From: Floccularia luteovirens
Lineage: Eukaryota > Basidiomycota > Agaricomycetes > Agaricales > Squamanitaceae
DNA length: 64,000 nt
NCBI GenBank assembly: GCA_009739215.1
Contig: VSJF01000010.1
Span: forward strand, 186,001 to 250,000
Reading direction: 5' to 3'
The stretch's first letter is position 1. The number at the start of each line of letters is the position of its first letter. Shown here in pieces: positions 34,719 to 46,840 of the stretch. The notes beneath the pieces are model-generated. The model ran no database searches and was not told the origin of the DNA. It saw only the letters and a list, made by a program, of their open reading frames with translations. The position numbers and the translations under genes were made by a program.

Positions 34719-35884
34719 CGATTTGAGGTTGCATTCAACCCCTTGAACAGTAAGACAGAGGAGACTTTTGCGGGCTTTCTCGGACGCAAGGACAGCAAAC
34801 ATATCAGAATGCAAACTAAGCGAGAAGTTGTGCATGCATAAATCTTTATAGTGATGCCTCCATTGTGGCACTGTATCATGTTGTAGTATAGATTGTGCAG
34901 ACAATTGCTCATATCAAGATCGTAAAATTCCAGGCAACCCGTCACCAGTAAAACTTGTCGACGTTCAAGCTTTCAAGGATTGCTGAGCAAGCATAAACTT
35001 CCCCTAAACCTTCGAATTATTAGATCTGCTGCTGCGAGGCACAATGCAGGGAGATGCATACATTATACGTCAAGGTCCAAATTTCCGACAGGGATTGATC
35101 AAGCAAGTCGTCTGCATCCAATGAACAGACCCTGGACAGGACGGGGTTAACAAGCGATCGATGCGGCCAGCTAAACGTGACGTACTAGTATGTACGTAAT
35201 TCTACTTTTCACAAGACCACTAGCAACTCCGTGAGTTGAACTTGGCAGCGTCCTGTATACTTATAATTTATAAATAGTAATACATTGACAGTCTCCCAAA
35301 GTCCCTGCTGCATGGAATAATTTGGGACATATATTCAACAATTCCAAAACTAGATAAGTTATACCATTCCCCTGATTCTGAGAGCTATGTTTCAACATAG
35401 ATTCTTTCATCACGCCAATCATCTATTGTATAGGGCCTGTGCACTATTATTTGACTTCGCAATGCTAATTAGGTACGACTATGAAGGAGTTGTCTAACCT
35501 TTACAATGATTACAAACACTACCCCTGTAATTCTAATGCGAAGATGCCCTGTTATGGTTCCCATATAGCTCCTTTAGCCTCCTTAGATAGTCAATGAGTG
35601 CAATTATCATCTCGCCGCTGGTATATTTACATTATCTGGTTACTGGTGATAGGATGCTTGGAATTTCATGATCTGGGTATAAGCAATGGTCGGCGCGACA
35701 TATACTACCACATCCTACGGTGCTCTAATGGATAGGGGTTTCATGCATGCATGACCTCCTTCCTCAGTTCTTATTCCAACATACTTACTGTCGTTACGTT
35801 CGGCAGGGCCGACAAAGCTCCTGAGTACAGTATTCATGGAACTTAGAGCTGCATTCCAAGAGGTCTGAATCCAACACCAAATCG

Positions 35885-35892
35885 TATAAATA
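35885..35892 (+). promoter_or_regulatory. TATA box of P2
   Basis: TATAAATA inside ATCGTATAAATACGAGAGG, 79 bp before the P2 start codon. Confidence 0.78.
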
Positions 35893-35963
35893 CGAGAGGT
35901 TCTTCCATTTGTTTCTACAGTGAACTTTCAAGTTTTACACCAAACAAAGCAACTCTCTTCTCA

Positions 35964-37160
35964 ATGGCATCCGTCACCAGAACTCTCACCATCCAGTGGG
36001 CCGGCCTCGCACAAGTAAGGATCTATCACCAAACAATGTCTTCATACACAGTCTTATATTCGAGCAGTTCACCAGGATCCTTTTTTGTTTCCAAAAAATC
36101 AAGCGCAATGAACTTGCCATGGACCAGGCATATGTCGCATGGTCAGTTTATGCTATTTTTCGAATTGCAAACGATTTCATTATATGCTTTGTGCATAATA
36201 TAGGAAAGTTATTGACTGCAGACCCGGAAGTGAGTTGTATAAATAAACAATCCCTCAACAGTGACTGACCCAATGCATAGATGGAACTGCAACAATCACA
36301 TACTCTGGTCGCATTGGTTTTGCCCAGAGTGAACTCGTCAGTTTTTTGTCACATTATTGTTCTCCATCAAAATTCAACGTGTCTCAAGGACTCTGGCAAC
36401 ATTGTCAAAGGAACAGTCTTCCAGGAAGTTCCTGTATGTGGTTTTTTTTAATGAGCAGTACATCAAGATCTCTAATGTATTTCGTCAGCTCGGAACCCTT
36501 AGTCGTCTTGAGACGAGTTCAGATGGCCTCAATATCTGGAGTGATCCCAAGAAGGATGCCAGCTACGGTACCTTGATCAAGGCAAAGAACGCCACTTCCA
36601 TGAGGCAGGATATGAGTGTAGGCAAGTCGTGCAGCATGTGACACCGTTAGAACAAGCTAAAGGGTTCAGTACAGGAACCTTGTCCGGTGACAGGACTGGT
36701 TATACTGTCTACGAGCCCATGTTCTACTGGAAGGGCGTAGGGTACAGAACTATTTCCTATGTTCCTATAAATACTGACTTGAATTCATCGGAATTTTACA
36801 GAAGCAACATGACCATCGAGGCAGACTTCCACCCGACCTTGTTGGCCTACGTTGGTCTCGAATACAGACGTAAGCTATCGCATTATTGGCGTCCTTCTAT
36901 CTTCTAACATATTGCTTGCGACAGAGAACGAGTTGATGAATGCCGACATGACGGATGAGACTCCCATCTACGTCCAGAACCTGTCCAAGCTCAGTAGTAA
37001 GCACCTATCCCACTTAGCTGTGTATGGCATTTATTGAAACTGTTTGTAGATAACACGACTCTGCGTTTCTCTGAGAAAGATCAGGTAAGTAAAACAGATA
37101 TATCAATTTTGGTTACGACTGAAGTTGTTGTAGGGTGGATTCCAACTCGTCCCTGCCTAA
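35964..37160 (+). CDS. Intron-dense gene P2, unrecognised family
   Basis: The reference copy of the family. Exons: 35964-36014, 36068-36141, 36204-36229, 36281-36336, 36389-36433, 36489-36615, 36675-36741, 36802-36869, 36925-36996, 37050-37084 and 37134-37160. All ten introns are GT-AG and 48-62 nt long. The joined frame is open for 215 codons and then TAA. The protein begins MASVTRTLTIQWAGLAQ and contains AWKVIDCRPGNGTATITYSG, DSGNIVKGTVFQEVP, LGTLSRLETSSDGLNIWSDP, YEPMFYWKGVG, MTIEADFHPTLLAYVGLEYR, ELMNADMTDETPIY and FSEKDQGGFQLVPA. Agreement of all splice phases in three copies argues for a real gene. No domain was recognised, and no signal peptide or membrane segment is visible. It converges on CYP-a, 446 bp away. 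Confidence 0.8.
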
Positions 37161-37605
37161 GTATGTCACCTGCCAGTGGGTGTTGTTCTCTAGCACCCAG
37201 ATTGTCTTGCACAAGCTGTTCAGCCTGTTTTTGCGCCTTTTGTATATATTTGATGTGTATTGAATCGAGAAATTCAATCTGCTTTGGAGACTCTTTTTGT
37301 CGACGTGAGACAGCCACCCGACAGAACAGAAAAATGCACAGTGGAGGCACAAGTATAAGCAATTTTATTGAACTCGACAAAATAAACATCAGATCGGAAA
37401 AAGTCCAACACCTCTGGGCTAGGTACAAGGCATCTAGCTCATAATGTCACCCATCATTTCAAAATTACAAAATGAAGTGAAAGAACACTATATCGATCTT
37501 GTTCAGTCTGTTAATCATTTTACTAACAACACTACTGCAACCCCATGACTCATATTCACAACTACAGGTTGTAGCTTTCAGCATACTTGTTATCATCTTT
37601 GGTTC

Positions 37606-39744
37606 CTAAAATGCATCAATCTCGTCCAGCAAATTCCGTGAGCTCTCATTTCGAGGGGTAATCACGCATTTATATTCTTTAGGGTGGCTGCAAAGAACAT
37701 TCTTCTCATCAATGACTCGCCGCTCATATGTCATATCTCACCTAGTGAATCCTGTAACCAACTCAACTTCTGGCGTAATCTCCTTACCATCCTCATCGAT
37801 AACCTTTGAGATATCGAACGTCGATAGAATAGAAGCAACTGCAATGAATACACTCATGTCTGCGAGATGACGGCCTGGACAGATCCTGTTTTGCTTCATG
37901 TCAACATATACTGTCGCAGAAAGGTGCTCTTATACCCACCTCCTCCCATATCCAAAATGAGCAGTTGGAACAGGTTCTCCATTACCTGCTGGTTTGGGGA
38001 AGTAACGATCCGGGTAGAATTGCATGCTATTTGCATAGACTTTCTCATCCGAAAATATTCCCCTATTTCGCATGCTATAAGAGTGAAATAATAATATAGG
38101 GGTTTATTAATACCTTGTATTCGCAACGACAATTGATCCCTTTGGGATGAACATCCCTCGGTATATATCATCAGCTATGGAAGTATGAGGTACGCCTGAA
38201 TTGTCTTATAAGATAAAAATTCTACACTGTATACGACCTTCCACGTACCCAGAGGTACTATAGGATTCCACCTTGTGATTGCATATTAGCATAGTGGTAA
38301 ATCACAGATAAAAGTGACTCGTTACCTGTAACACTCTAGAATGAGATTGTTCATGTATGGAAGAACCTGTCGATCCTCGAAGATGGGAAGGCGTCCAATA
38401 CCTACAACTTTGTCTAACTCTTGCTGGGCTTTCTTCTGGCATTCTGGGAACAATACCATGGCTAATAAAAATATAGCCAGAGTAGAAGTCGACTGGCTCC
38501 ATCAGTTTTATATGTATATGCGGGACGAATCACAATACCGTATCTGCCCCTCCAACATACATTGTCATGGTGGCTCCCTTGATATCATGTTCCGTAAATT
38601 CACTTTCAGATCCTTGTTGGTTTCGTTTCTCAAGCATATGTGATAGAAAAGATGGTTTTGCAATTCCTAGTGCCTTTGAATAAACATAATTTATAGATAC
38701 TACAGTCATCAATAGAAAGATTGAATGAATATACCATCTGTTTCTGAACCTCCCCAAACGGGAACTCAAGCATTCTTTGCACTATGGGACGGAAGCTTCT
38801 GGCTTTTTCGGCATAATACGTTCCTGGGAACCAAGATGGGAAATATCTCACTTTATCTACCAGTGAGCCATGACAGAATATAATCTGAACATAATGCTGC
38901 TCACATATTGGAAAGAAGTCGATCGCCGTGCTTCCTGCCTGACCCATAGTTGTCACAATATGCATAATCGCGTCACCAATCTCAACATATGGATCATTCA
39001 ATGAGTTGGGGGACACAGTGTGGCCATAACAGATTTTTACGATGACACCTGCTGAGAACCTATTCCATGTGATCAGTAGTCAGGAATGATGAATGTTGTG
39101 CAGAGAAAAAACCGTTTGAAATGATTGTCATGCCCGTCTGGGTCAGAATGCAGGTTTCTCAGTAACTTGTGGGTTTCATGCACTAGTGTTTCCCGAAAAC
39201 TATCACAATTCTTCTGAGAAAAGTGTTGGAATAGCTTCCGATGTCTGCGGAACTGTTCCCCATATCTGAAGCCAGTCAACAATGTTGTGCCCCATCCCAT
39301 ACTAGTATTATCATCATCATCATTACATCATCCGGACAATGTAAATTTTGGTTTCGTACATTTCCATTACCAAGAATCGTTGCCTATCACTATAGTTATG
39401 ACTCCTCTTGTCAAGCAAATCTGTCGCTGCCTCATGGCTGTTGAGTGCTATAATGGAGCGGCCTGGAAGTCTAAGTTGCATAACATCACCTATGGACATA
39501 AACAAGTCATCACCCCTTTAGCAGCTGCAAGGACATCATTTACATTGTTAAAATCACCATAAGTCTTCGACCATTCGAAGAGTGTAAAATCGAGGCCAGT
39601 TGGTGGGATAATGCGTAGGTGACCAATGAGAGGGTCTGCAGGAGGTCCAGGTGGTAAAGGGAATCGCGGTCGAGAGCGGGATTTAATCCATACGGCCACA
39701 ATGGCAATGCAAAATATTGCGATAGGAATGACACTGGACGACAT
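37606..39744 (-). CDS. Cytochrome P450 monooxygenase (CYP-a), OrdA-like
   Basis: A membrane-anchored P450 of about 500 residues. The N-terminal anchor is SSSVIPIAIFCIAIVAVWIK, then the proline hinge FPLPPGPPADPLIGHLRIIP. Later exons give GRSIIALNSHEAATDLLDKR, RYGEQFRRHRKLFQHFSQK, YFPSWFPGTYYAEKA, the I-helix MYVGGADTSTSTLAIF, the K-helix region with ILECYR, and the heme loop HFGYGRRICPGRHLADM with the Cys ligand, split by an intron between RR and ICPG. It ends NLLDEIDAF. Introns are short and GT-AG. No stop or frameshift was seen. It is closely related to CYP-b, -c and -d. Expected location is the ER membrane. The substrate cannot be read from sequence, but a fatty-acid desaturase nearby makes a lipid substrate plausible. 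It converges with P2. Confidence 0.9.
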
Positions 39745-40996
39745 GGATAGTGCAAAAAATGTGGGTGATGTGGCCTAGGTCTCAATATTCAATGCTTGCA
39801 TTTCGACCGCATTCTTAATAACGACGTTCAGACCCCGGCGTCTGCATCAGGCTTGGTTCTTTTTGGCTTATACATTTGTTCTGCAAGAACATCAGAATGT
39901 CTTGTACATGTTGTGTGGTGATATCACATGGTGCTCAAGCGCTCAATTTGGAACGTACTCTTGAGCTTTGATAGGACTGGCCTTACCAACTACGGGGGAA
40001 TTCGTACCGGAGGGTGACGATATTTCTCCCCCAAACCTTCACTTGGATGACAGAATTTGACCCCAAACCCACAGGAATACCATGACTCATGAGTGATTTA
40101 TCCACAGGGGCTGTTGCACAGGGTAAGTGAATGAATGCTAACCCAGCCAAGTCGATCGTGTCCCGTTCGGTTACCATTCTGCATGTATTGATTTCTGGAA
40201 AAACGACGACCACATTTGTACTTTTCTGAGATCGATCAGGTATAGTTGAGTGACATACGTAATCTGCTATTTGTACAATTTTTTGTCAATTTTCACACTC
40301 CTCAATATTCCATTTTTCACTCACCATACTTCACTTATCAGGACAGAAACTTTCTGAAATTAGCTGAGCACCCCGAATGTTTGCAAGTGGTGTTGGAGAT
40401 GTGGCTTGCAACTTGCTCCACTGACAGTTTCCCTGTTCAAAAACCTCCGAATGTCGGTATTTTGAGCCCCTCCCTTCTTTCTGGGTTCTATGTTTCAAGA
40501 CAGATTCGTTCATTGATGTTATCAATCACCAACTGCGCAAGGCGTACACTGCCATTCGACTTCGCAATGCCAAACGGGTGCGAATAGATGAAATCCTTAG
40601 TCGACCAATGAATGCAATTATCATCCCACCATTGGTGTGGTTACATTATCAACTGATTACTAGTGACAGGATGCCTGGAATTTTATGATCTGGAGATGAG
40701 AAATGTCGGCACAATTTATACTATAACGTTATGCCGCCCTCCAACGGATATATCACTATAGGGGTAACATTTCATGGATGAACAACCTCCTCGCTTAGCT
40801 CTCATTCCAACATGTTGGCTGTCCTTCACGTCTGAGAAGGCCCACAAAACTCCTGAATACAATATTCTTGGAACTTGTGGCTACATTCCGAAATGACTGA
40901 ATGCAACTCCAAATCGTATAAATACGAGAGAACCACGAGTAGTTTCTCCAGTAAAAACTTTCAAGTTCTACACCAAGCAAAACAACTCTCTTCTCA
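39745..40996. other. Spacer between CYP-a and P3
   Basis: A minus-strand open stretch at 39,983-40,213 (MVVVFPEINTCRMVTERDTI) is not recognised and may be chance. From about 40,480 to 40,996 the sequence is related to the upstream region of P2 (35,380-35,963), so the P promoter was duplicated with the gene. Confidence 0.5.
40917..40924 (+). promoter_or_regulatory. TATA box of P3
   Basis: TATAAATA inside AAATCGTATAAATACGAGAG, 80 bp before the P3 start codon. Confidence 0.75.
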
Positions 40997-42196
40997 ATGG
41001 CATCTGTCGACAGAACTCTCACCATCCAATGGGCTGGCCTCGCACAAGTAAGGATCTATCACCAAACAATGTCTTCATACACAGTCTTATATTCGAGCAG
41101 TTCACCAGGATCCTTTTCTGCTTCCAAAAAATCAAGCGCAATGAACTTGCCATGGACCAGGCATATGTCGCATGGTCAGCCTCTATCTATCTATGTTATT
41201 CTCCGGGTCATAGCTGATCTGAATATATGCTGGACAGGAAAGTTATTGATTGCAGACCCGGAAGTAAGTTGCCTAAGAAAACAAACCCTTGACAGTAGTT
41301 GACTCTATACACAGATGGAACTGCAACAATCAGATACTCTGGTCGCATTGGCTTCGCCCAGAGTGAACTTGTCAGTTTCTCCCTTGTCACATTATTTTTC
41401 CCCATCAGAACTTACCGTGACTCAAGGACTCTGGTAACATTGTTAAAGGAACCGTCTTCCAGGAAGTTCCCGTATGTGGTTTTACATGACTCATACATCA
41501 AAATCCTCAATGCATTTCGTCAGCTCGGAACCCTTAGTCGTCTCGAGACGAGTTCAGATGGCCTCAACGTCTGGGGTGCACCGAAAAAGGATGCCAGCTA
41601 CGGTTCCTTGATCAAGGCAAGGAATGCAACGTCCATGCGGCAAGACATGAGTGTAGGCAAGTCATGCAGCATGTGACACCGTTAGCACAAGCTGAACAAA
41701 TTGGTACAGGAACCCTGTCTAGTGACAGGACTGGGTATATGAACTACGACCCCATGTTCTACTGGAAGGGTGTAGGGTACGGAACTTTCTATTATGTGAC
41801 TATAAATACTAACACTAATTTTTTCTAATTTTGCAGAAGCGGCATGACCATCGAGGCAGACTTCCACCCCACCTTGTTGGCCTACGTCGGTCTTGAGTAC
41901 AGACGTAAGGACTTTCACATTATTGGCTTCTGCTATCTTCTGATACATTCCCTATGTCAGAGAGCGAGTTGATGAATGCCGACTTGACGGATGAGACTCC
42001 CATCTACAACGCGAACCTGGCCAGACTCAGTTGTAAGTACTTATCCTGTTTATCTACGCGTGAAATCTGTTGATTCTGTTTGTAGCCAACACCACGTTAC
42101 GTTTCTCCGAGAAAGACCAGGTAAGTAAAATAGATTTATCCTTTTTGGCTACGATTGAAATTGCTGTAGGGTGGATTCCAACTGGTTGCTGTCTGA
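40997..42196 (+). CDS. Intron-dense gene P3, unrecognised family
   Basis: Third copy, with the same exon plan as P2 and most splice sites conserved. It starts MASVDRTLTIQWAGLAQ, has GNGTATIRYSGRIGFAQSEL, LGTLSRLETSSDGLNVWGAP, YDPMFYWKGVG, MTIEADFHPTLLAYVGLEYR, SELMNADLTDETPIYNANLA, and ends FSEKDQGGFQLVAV. The start of intron 2 differs most from the other copies, while the donor GTCAG and the joint W-KVIDCRPG are kept. The intron before RTLSSDRTGY has a clear branch site (GCTGAAC) 12 bases from its acceptor GTACAG. No stop was found in the joined frame. The substitutions between copies look mostly conservative, which suggests selection. It lies upstream of CYP-b in the same direction. Confidence 0.75.
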
Positions 42197-44064
42197 GCAT
42201 GTTAACTGAGTGTTGTTCAGTAATACCGAAAGCTGAAGTTGTCTCTCGTATTGCACTTGTTCAACATTTTTTACTCTTTTTGTATGTTACGTGAATTAAA
42301 CAAAGAAACTCAATCTGCATTACGGACCATCTTTCTATAGACATGAGTCATTTAACAGACCAGAAAAGTGGGCAATGGATGCACAAGTACAAGAAATGCT
42401 ATTGATCCCCCACCAGGACTATTGACCAAAGAAATTTCAAATTTTGCGTAATTTCACGTTTTCTCGTCAAATTCGCGAGATAAGGGTCTCGATTACAACA
42501 ATCTTGTAATGGTCGATCATATCATTAGAAACAATTTGTACAGGGTCTCCACAAAAGTCGGTGAACCCAGTCCCTCTTCAAACACTGCAATATCATTAAT
42601 CACTACTAGCACTTGACAGGTTCCTTAATTGTCGTGATCTCTCTTCAACTGTTCTTCATTACAGTCTTAACAATGTTGCAATAGTACCTTGCATTTAACA
42701 GCACTTTGACATAACTAGGAGTACTTCAATACATGGTACATTAAAACAAATTCCTTGTGCACTTCAAACTTCCAACTTCAACCTAATTCCATGTAAATGT
42801 TAGCGGGCTCTGCCGTGCACGAAGCACGGCCTTACAGACTTATTTATGACCCGAGATATACAAATAAGCATAATTTATAATAATTGTTACATAAACACAT
42901 GTGTTTGGTTCAACATGCTCAGGACACTTACCACTGCGAGTTTGAACAAACCCTCTCTGAACATGATCGCTGATATTGATATTCAGGACACCCTTGAAGA
43001 CTGCGACAACTGCGCATGCTCAGTTATGGGTCGACCAGTACCCGAAGCCTGCAAAACAGTAAAGACCTTTGTGAAGCAATAAAGCAAAACGTACTTTATG
43101 ACTTGACGGTGATAGCCTACATTCTAAAGCATACTTTTAGTAATCAGTGAAAGCAAAGAAAGTGCTATCAAGTACTTAAGTACTAAATTGGCCTTCATCG
43201 TTGCCACGATATTTATCCCGCTCCTGTACACATGACCAGAAATATAATGAAGCTCCAACAAGAACCAAGCCCCAGAAGACTCCTCCAGCCCCTCAGGCCT
43301 CAAGCTCAAGGCCTTACCCCCGGCGTCTCCGTTCTTACCAAAATCTCCCAGGGTTCCGCCTTGTTAATCGTTTATAACAATTGCAAGCTCAGTCTCGTGA
43401 AATCACTTCGTAAATCGTACCTGCCGCAGAGGTGTGTAGGTGACCTCATCCCTCATAACACCCAGGCCACTTGTCCAGGATGTCTTCTTGGCTAATGGTC
43501 AATTTGATAAAGCATATTATATTCCTCAGCACACATAATGCTCGCGACACACTTTTTTGTTCGGCAAGAAGTTGGGAACGTTTCGTACTTGTACATAGGA
43601 ACAGATCGCGTTTGATGCGTTTCTCATTCGGCTCGGCGCTGATATCAATTAGTATGACTTCGAAGCAATGTTACTCCGTGGGTAATGAATGTCAAGTAAG
43701 GCTCCAAGCTCCAACTCTAGAATTGTCAACCTTGCGAAGGCAAGGAGCATGCAATTCCGAGTGTTTCTTGAGTATGTACTTATACTATAACGGCTTCACC
43801 GGAACTAGGGTTCCACAGATAGTCCTGGCCAAGAGCTCCGCGCAATCCAAGGAATATAGGCATCATTGTGAGGGGTGTTCGAAGTATAAACAGGACGTAA
43901 GAAGGTCTGAGAACTCATGTACTGCGTCATCAGGTTAGTAGAGTTCACATTACCATCACCCTGGGATTCTTTATGGACTTTATGAGTATTTCCTAGGGAT
44001 CTCAACGCCGTTATTAAGCTGACCGAAATGCAGGTACTTACTCTTACCGCCCAAATCTTTCATA
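42197..44064. other. Spacer with possible small gene remnants
   Basis: A plus-strand open stretch at 42,846-43,082 and minus-strand pieces at 43,176-43,492 and 43,805-44,005 have some protein-like character. The minus pieces read TSGLGVMRDEVTYTPLRQ, AEPWEILVRTETPG and a hydrophobic GVFWGLVLVGASLYFWSCVQ followed by ERDKYRGNDEGQFST and a stop. They could be exons of a small single-span membrane protein, but I could not join them with acceptable introns. A hairpin (GCCGTGC-ACGAA-GCACGGC) is at 42812-42830. Confidence 0.3.
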
Positions 44065-46208
44065 TTGACTATGCCTTCCAGTGGCATTCCTATCACAATA
44101 CTTTGCATTTGCATTTTGGTCGTATGGATGAAGTTCCGCTCTCAACGACGAATCCCTCTACCACCTGGACCCCGTGCAGACCCTCTCATTGGACATATAC
44201 GCATTATCCCATCGAATGGCCTCGATTTTACACTCTATGAATGGTCAAAGACTTATGGTGATTCATTCATGTCAGAGATATCATTGCAGCTGCTCAAGGG
44301 TTGATGGCTTGCTTGGGTCCATAGGTGATGTTATGCAACTGCGAATTCCAGGCCGCTCCATCATAGCACTCAACAGCCATGAGGCAGCAACAGATTTGCT
44401 CGACAAGAGAAGTCTTAACTATAGTGATAGACAACGGTTCTCGGTAATGGAGATGTAAGAGACGAAATTTCACATTGTCCAGGCCATGTAATGATGTTGA
44501 TATTAGCATGGGATGGGGTACCACATTCTCGGCTTTCTTCAGATATGGGAACGAGTTCCGCAAGCATAGGAAGATGTTCCAACACTTTTCCCAGAAACAG
44601 TGTGATAGCTTTCGAGAAACGTTGCTTAATGAGGCCTACCAACTATTAAAAAATCTGCATCATGATCCGGAGGGGCATGACTATCATTTCAAACGGTTTG
44701 GTCTTCCCCACAAACTAAGTTATCCTTGGCAGTTAACTGCATATTGAACAGGTTCTCAATCGGTATCATCGTAAAAATCTGCTATGGCCACACTGTGCCC
44801 CCCAACTCATTGAATGATCCATATGTTGAGCTAGGTGACTCCGTTATGTATGCTATGAGCAATACGGGTCAAATAGGAAACACAGCAGTCGACTTCTTCC
44901 CAATATGTGGGTAATATCATGCTCAGACTGAATTCTGTCAAAGCTAACTCGTAAGTAAAGTGAAATATTTCCCATCTTGGTTCCCAGGAACATATTATGC
45001 AGAAAAAGCTAGAAGCCTCCGTCCCATTGTGCAAAGAATGATTGAATTCCCGTTTGGGGAAGTTAAGCAACAGATGGTACATTTGATCTTTCTATTGACG
45101 TATACATGTAATTTCTGTTTATTCACAGGCACAAGGAACTGCGAAACCGTCTTTCTTATTACACATGCTTGAGAAACTTGACCACGAAGGAGCTGAGGAA
45201 GAATTCACAGAACATGATATCAAGGCAGCCACCATGACAATGTATATTGGAGGAACTGATACGGTATTGTTATTCATCCTGCATACATCGAAAAAAATTG
45301 ATGGTTTCCTGTGAATTCAGACGAGTTCTACTCTGGCTATGTTCCTATTGGCCATGGTTCTGTTCCCAGAATGCCAGAAGAAGGCCCAGCAAGAGCTAGA
45401 CAAAGTCGTAGGTGCTGGACGCCTGCCCACATTCGAGGATCGACAGGACCTACCATATTTAAACAATCTCATTCTAGAATGCTACAGGTAACAAATCACT
45501 TTTATCTGTAATTTATCATTATGTTAATATGAAATAATAAGATGGAATCCCATAGCACCTTTAGGTATGTGAAATGGTCATATTAGTAAAGAACTTCTAT
45601 CTAAGGCGACAATGCAGGTATACCTCATGCTTCTAGAGCTGATGACATATACCGAGGAATGTTCATCCCTAAGGGATCAATTGTCATTGCAAATACAAGG
45701 TAATAAATTTTTGTATCCATATTATTACATCACTGATAGCATGCGAAATAGAGGAATTTTTTTGGATGAGAAAGTCTATGCAAACAGCACGCAGTTCAAC
45801 CCAGATCGCTATTTCCCGGAACCTGTAGGTAATGGAGAACCTGCTCCAACTGCCCAATTTGGATATGGGAGGAGGTGAGCACAAAGCACCTTTCTGTGAT
45901 AGAATAGTTTGATATTAAGAAAAACAGGGCGTGTCCAGGCCGTCACCTTGCAGAAATGAGTGTATTCATTGCAGTCGCTTCTATTCTATCTACTTTCAAC
46001 ATCTCCAAGGTTATTGGTGAGGATGGCAGGGAGATCACGCCAGAAGTTACGATGGTTACAGGAATCTCTAGGTGAGATATGACACATATCAGCGACGCGT
46101 CTTTGATGAGAAGAATTTTTTTGTAGCCACCCTAAAGATTATAAATGCATGATTACCCCTCGAAATGAGAGCTCACAAGCTTTGCTGGATGAGATCAACG
46201 AATTCTAG
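44065..46208 (+). CDS. Cytochrome P450 monooxygenase (CYP-b), OrdA-like
   Basis: About 500 residues. Two in-frame start codons lie two codons apart (MTMPSSGIPIT); the second aligns with the MSSS start of the other copies. An anchor (PITILCICILVVWMKF) precedes RIPLPPGPRADPLIGHIRII. Later exons give LNSHEAATDLLDKRS, EFRKHRKMFQHFSQKQCDSF, NDPYVELGDSVMYAM, KYFPSWFPGTYYAEKARS, the I-helix AATMTMYIGGTDT, where Thr replaces the Ala/Gly seen in GGADT of the other copies, PECQKKAQQELDKVVGAG, and the heme loop FGYGRRACPGRHLAEM. It ends ALLDEINEF. All frames join through short GT-AG introns and no break was found. It converges with the desaturase gene 633 bp downstream. The I-helix change near the oxygen-activating Thr may alter substrate or rate, but this is a guess. 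Confidence 0.9.
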
Positions 46209-46840
46209 GTTATAAAGGCGATAAGCTGTACATTGATACTACAACTTGTGCGTTAGCTGCGAATGGGTGAGAGTTTTATCAAGCCGTTGAGAACATAAGG
46301 TGGTGCCAATTAGTGATATTACCGCCTGCACCTATGATACCTGGGTATCGGGAGGACAAGCAAGAAGACATACATTTAAACCGTCACGCTCTCCTCTCTC
46401 GTCCCTACGAAAGTCTCCCCCATATTCTATACGGAAGTATATGTTTTACTACTATGTGAAAAAATCCTGCACGTAATGCTATTAAATTGAAACTTATTTA
46501 CGTCATAACACGATATTAATCTCGGAATGCCACTTATATTAGTGAACGAGAGGTGTCGCCCAGGATCTTCCCTCCTGTACGAGTCAATTGCCTGACGCTA
46601 TGATTTCCACCCACCCACTTCTCCGGCACAAAGCACGCTGGAGTCACCACAAATAAACTAGACGAGTGAGTACCTTGTAATCCATTTTATTCGGGCCTGC
46701 TCATATGCTTCTACGGGAGTGTAAACCAACATACATTGCTTTTATTTCGGTCAACAGTCATAAACTATTTCTATAACTACTATCATGTTAGTTGGACAAG
46801 ATAAGAAAAGGGCAAATAGAATCTCACCCCTCTCTTTGGC
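46209..46840. other. Convergent spacer between CYP-b and the desaturase
   Basis: No gene recognised. It contains the 3' ends of both transcripts. No clear polyadenylation signal was picked out. Confidence 0.5.

Larger units (their letters stand above)
34637..35963. other. Shared bidirectional spacer of P1 and P2
   Basis: Both ends of this region carry related promoter sequence: a tract ending AAATCGTATAAATACGAGAGG is present in opposite orientations and recurs before P3. At 34,940-35,050 there is a segment resembling 19,240-19,325. No coding frame. Confidence 0.6.

Noticed and set aside
40997..41302. A continuous frame starting at the P3 ATG and reading through without splicing (also seen at P1 and P2)
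   Set aside because: It reads through introns 1 and 2 and ends out of frame with all later exons; the spliced model closes in three copies with matching phases.
42812..42830. Hairpin GCCGTGC/GCACGGC as a Helitron 3' end or terminator
   Set aside because: No CTRR follows at the right distance and no partner 5' end was found; recorded only as a hairpin.
43176..44005. A small membrane-protein gene on the minus strand
   Set aside because: The pieces look protein-like but would need a 26-nt intron and a phase mismatch to join; not called as a gene.
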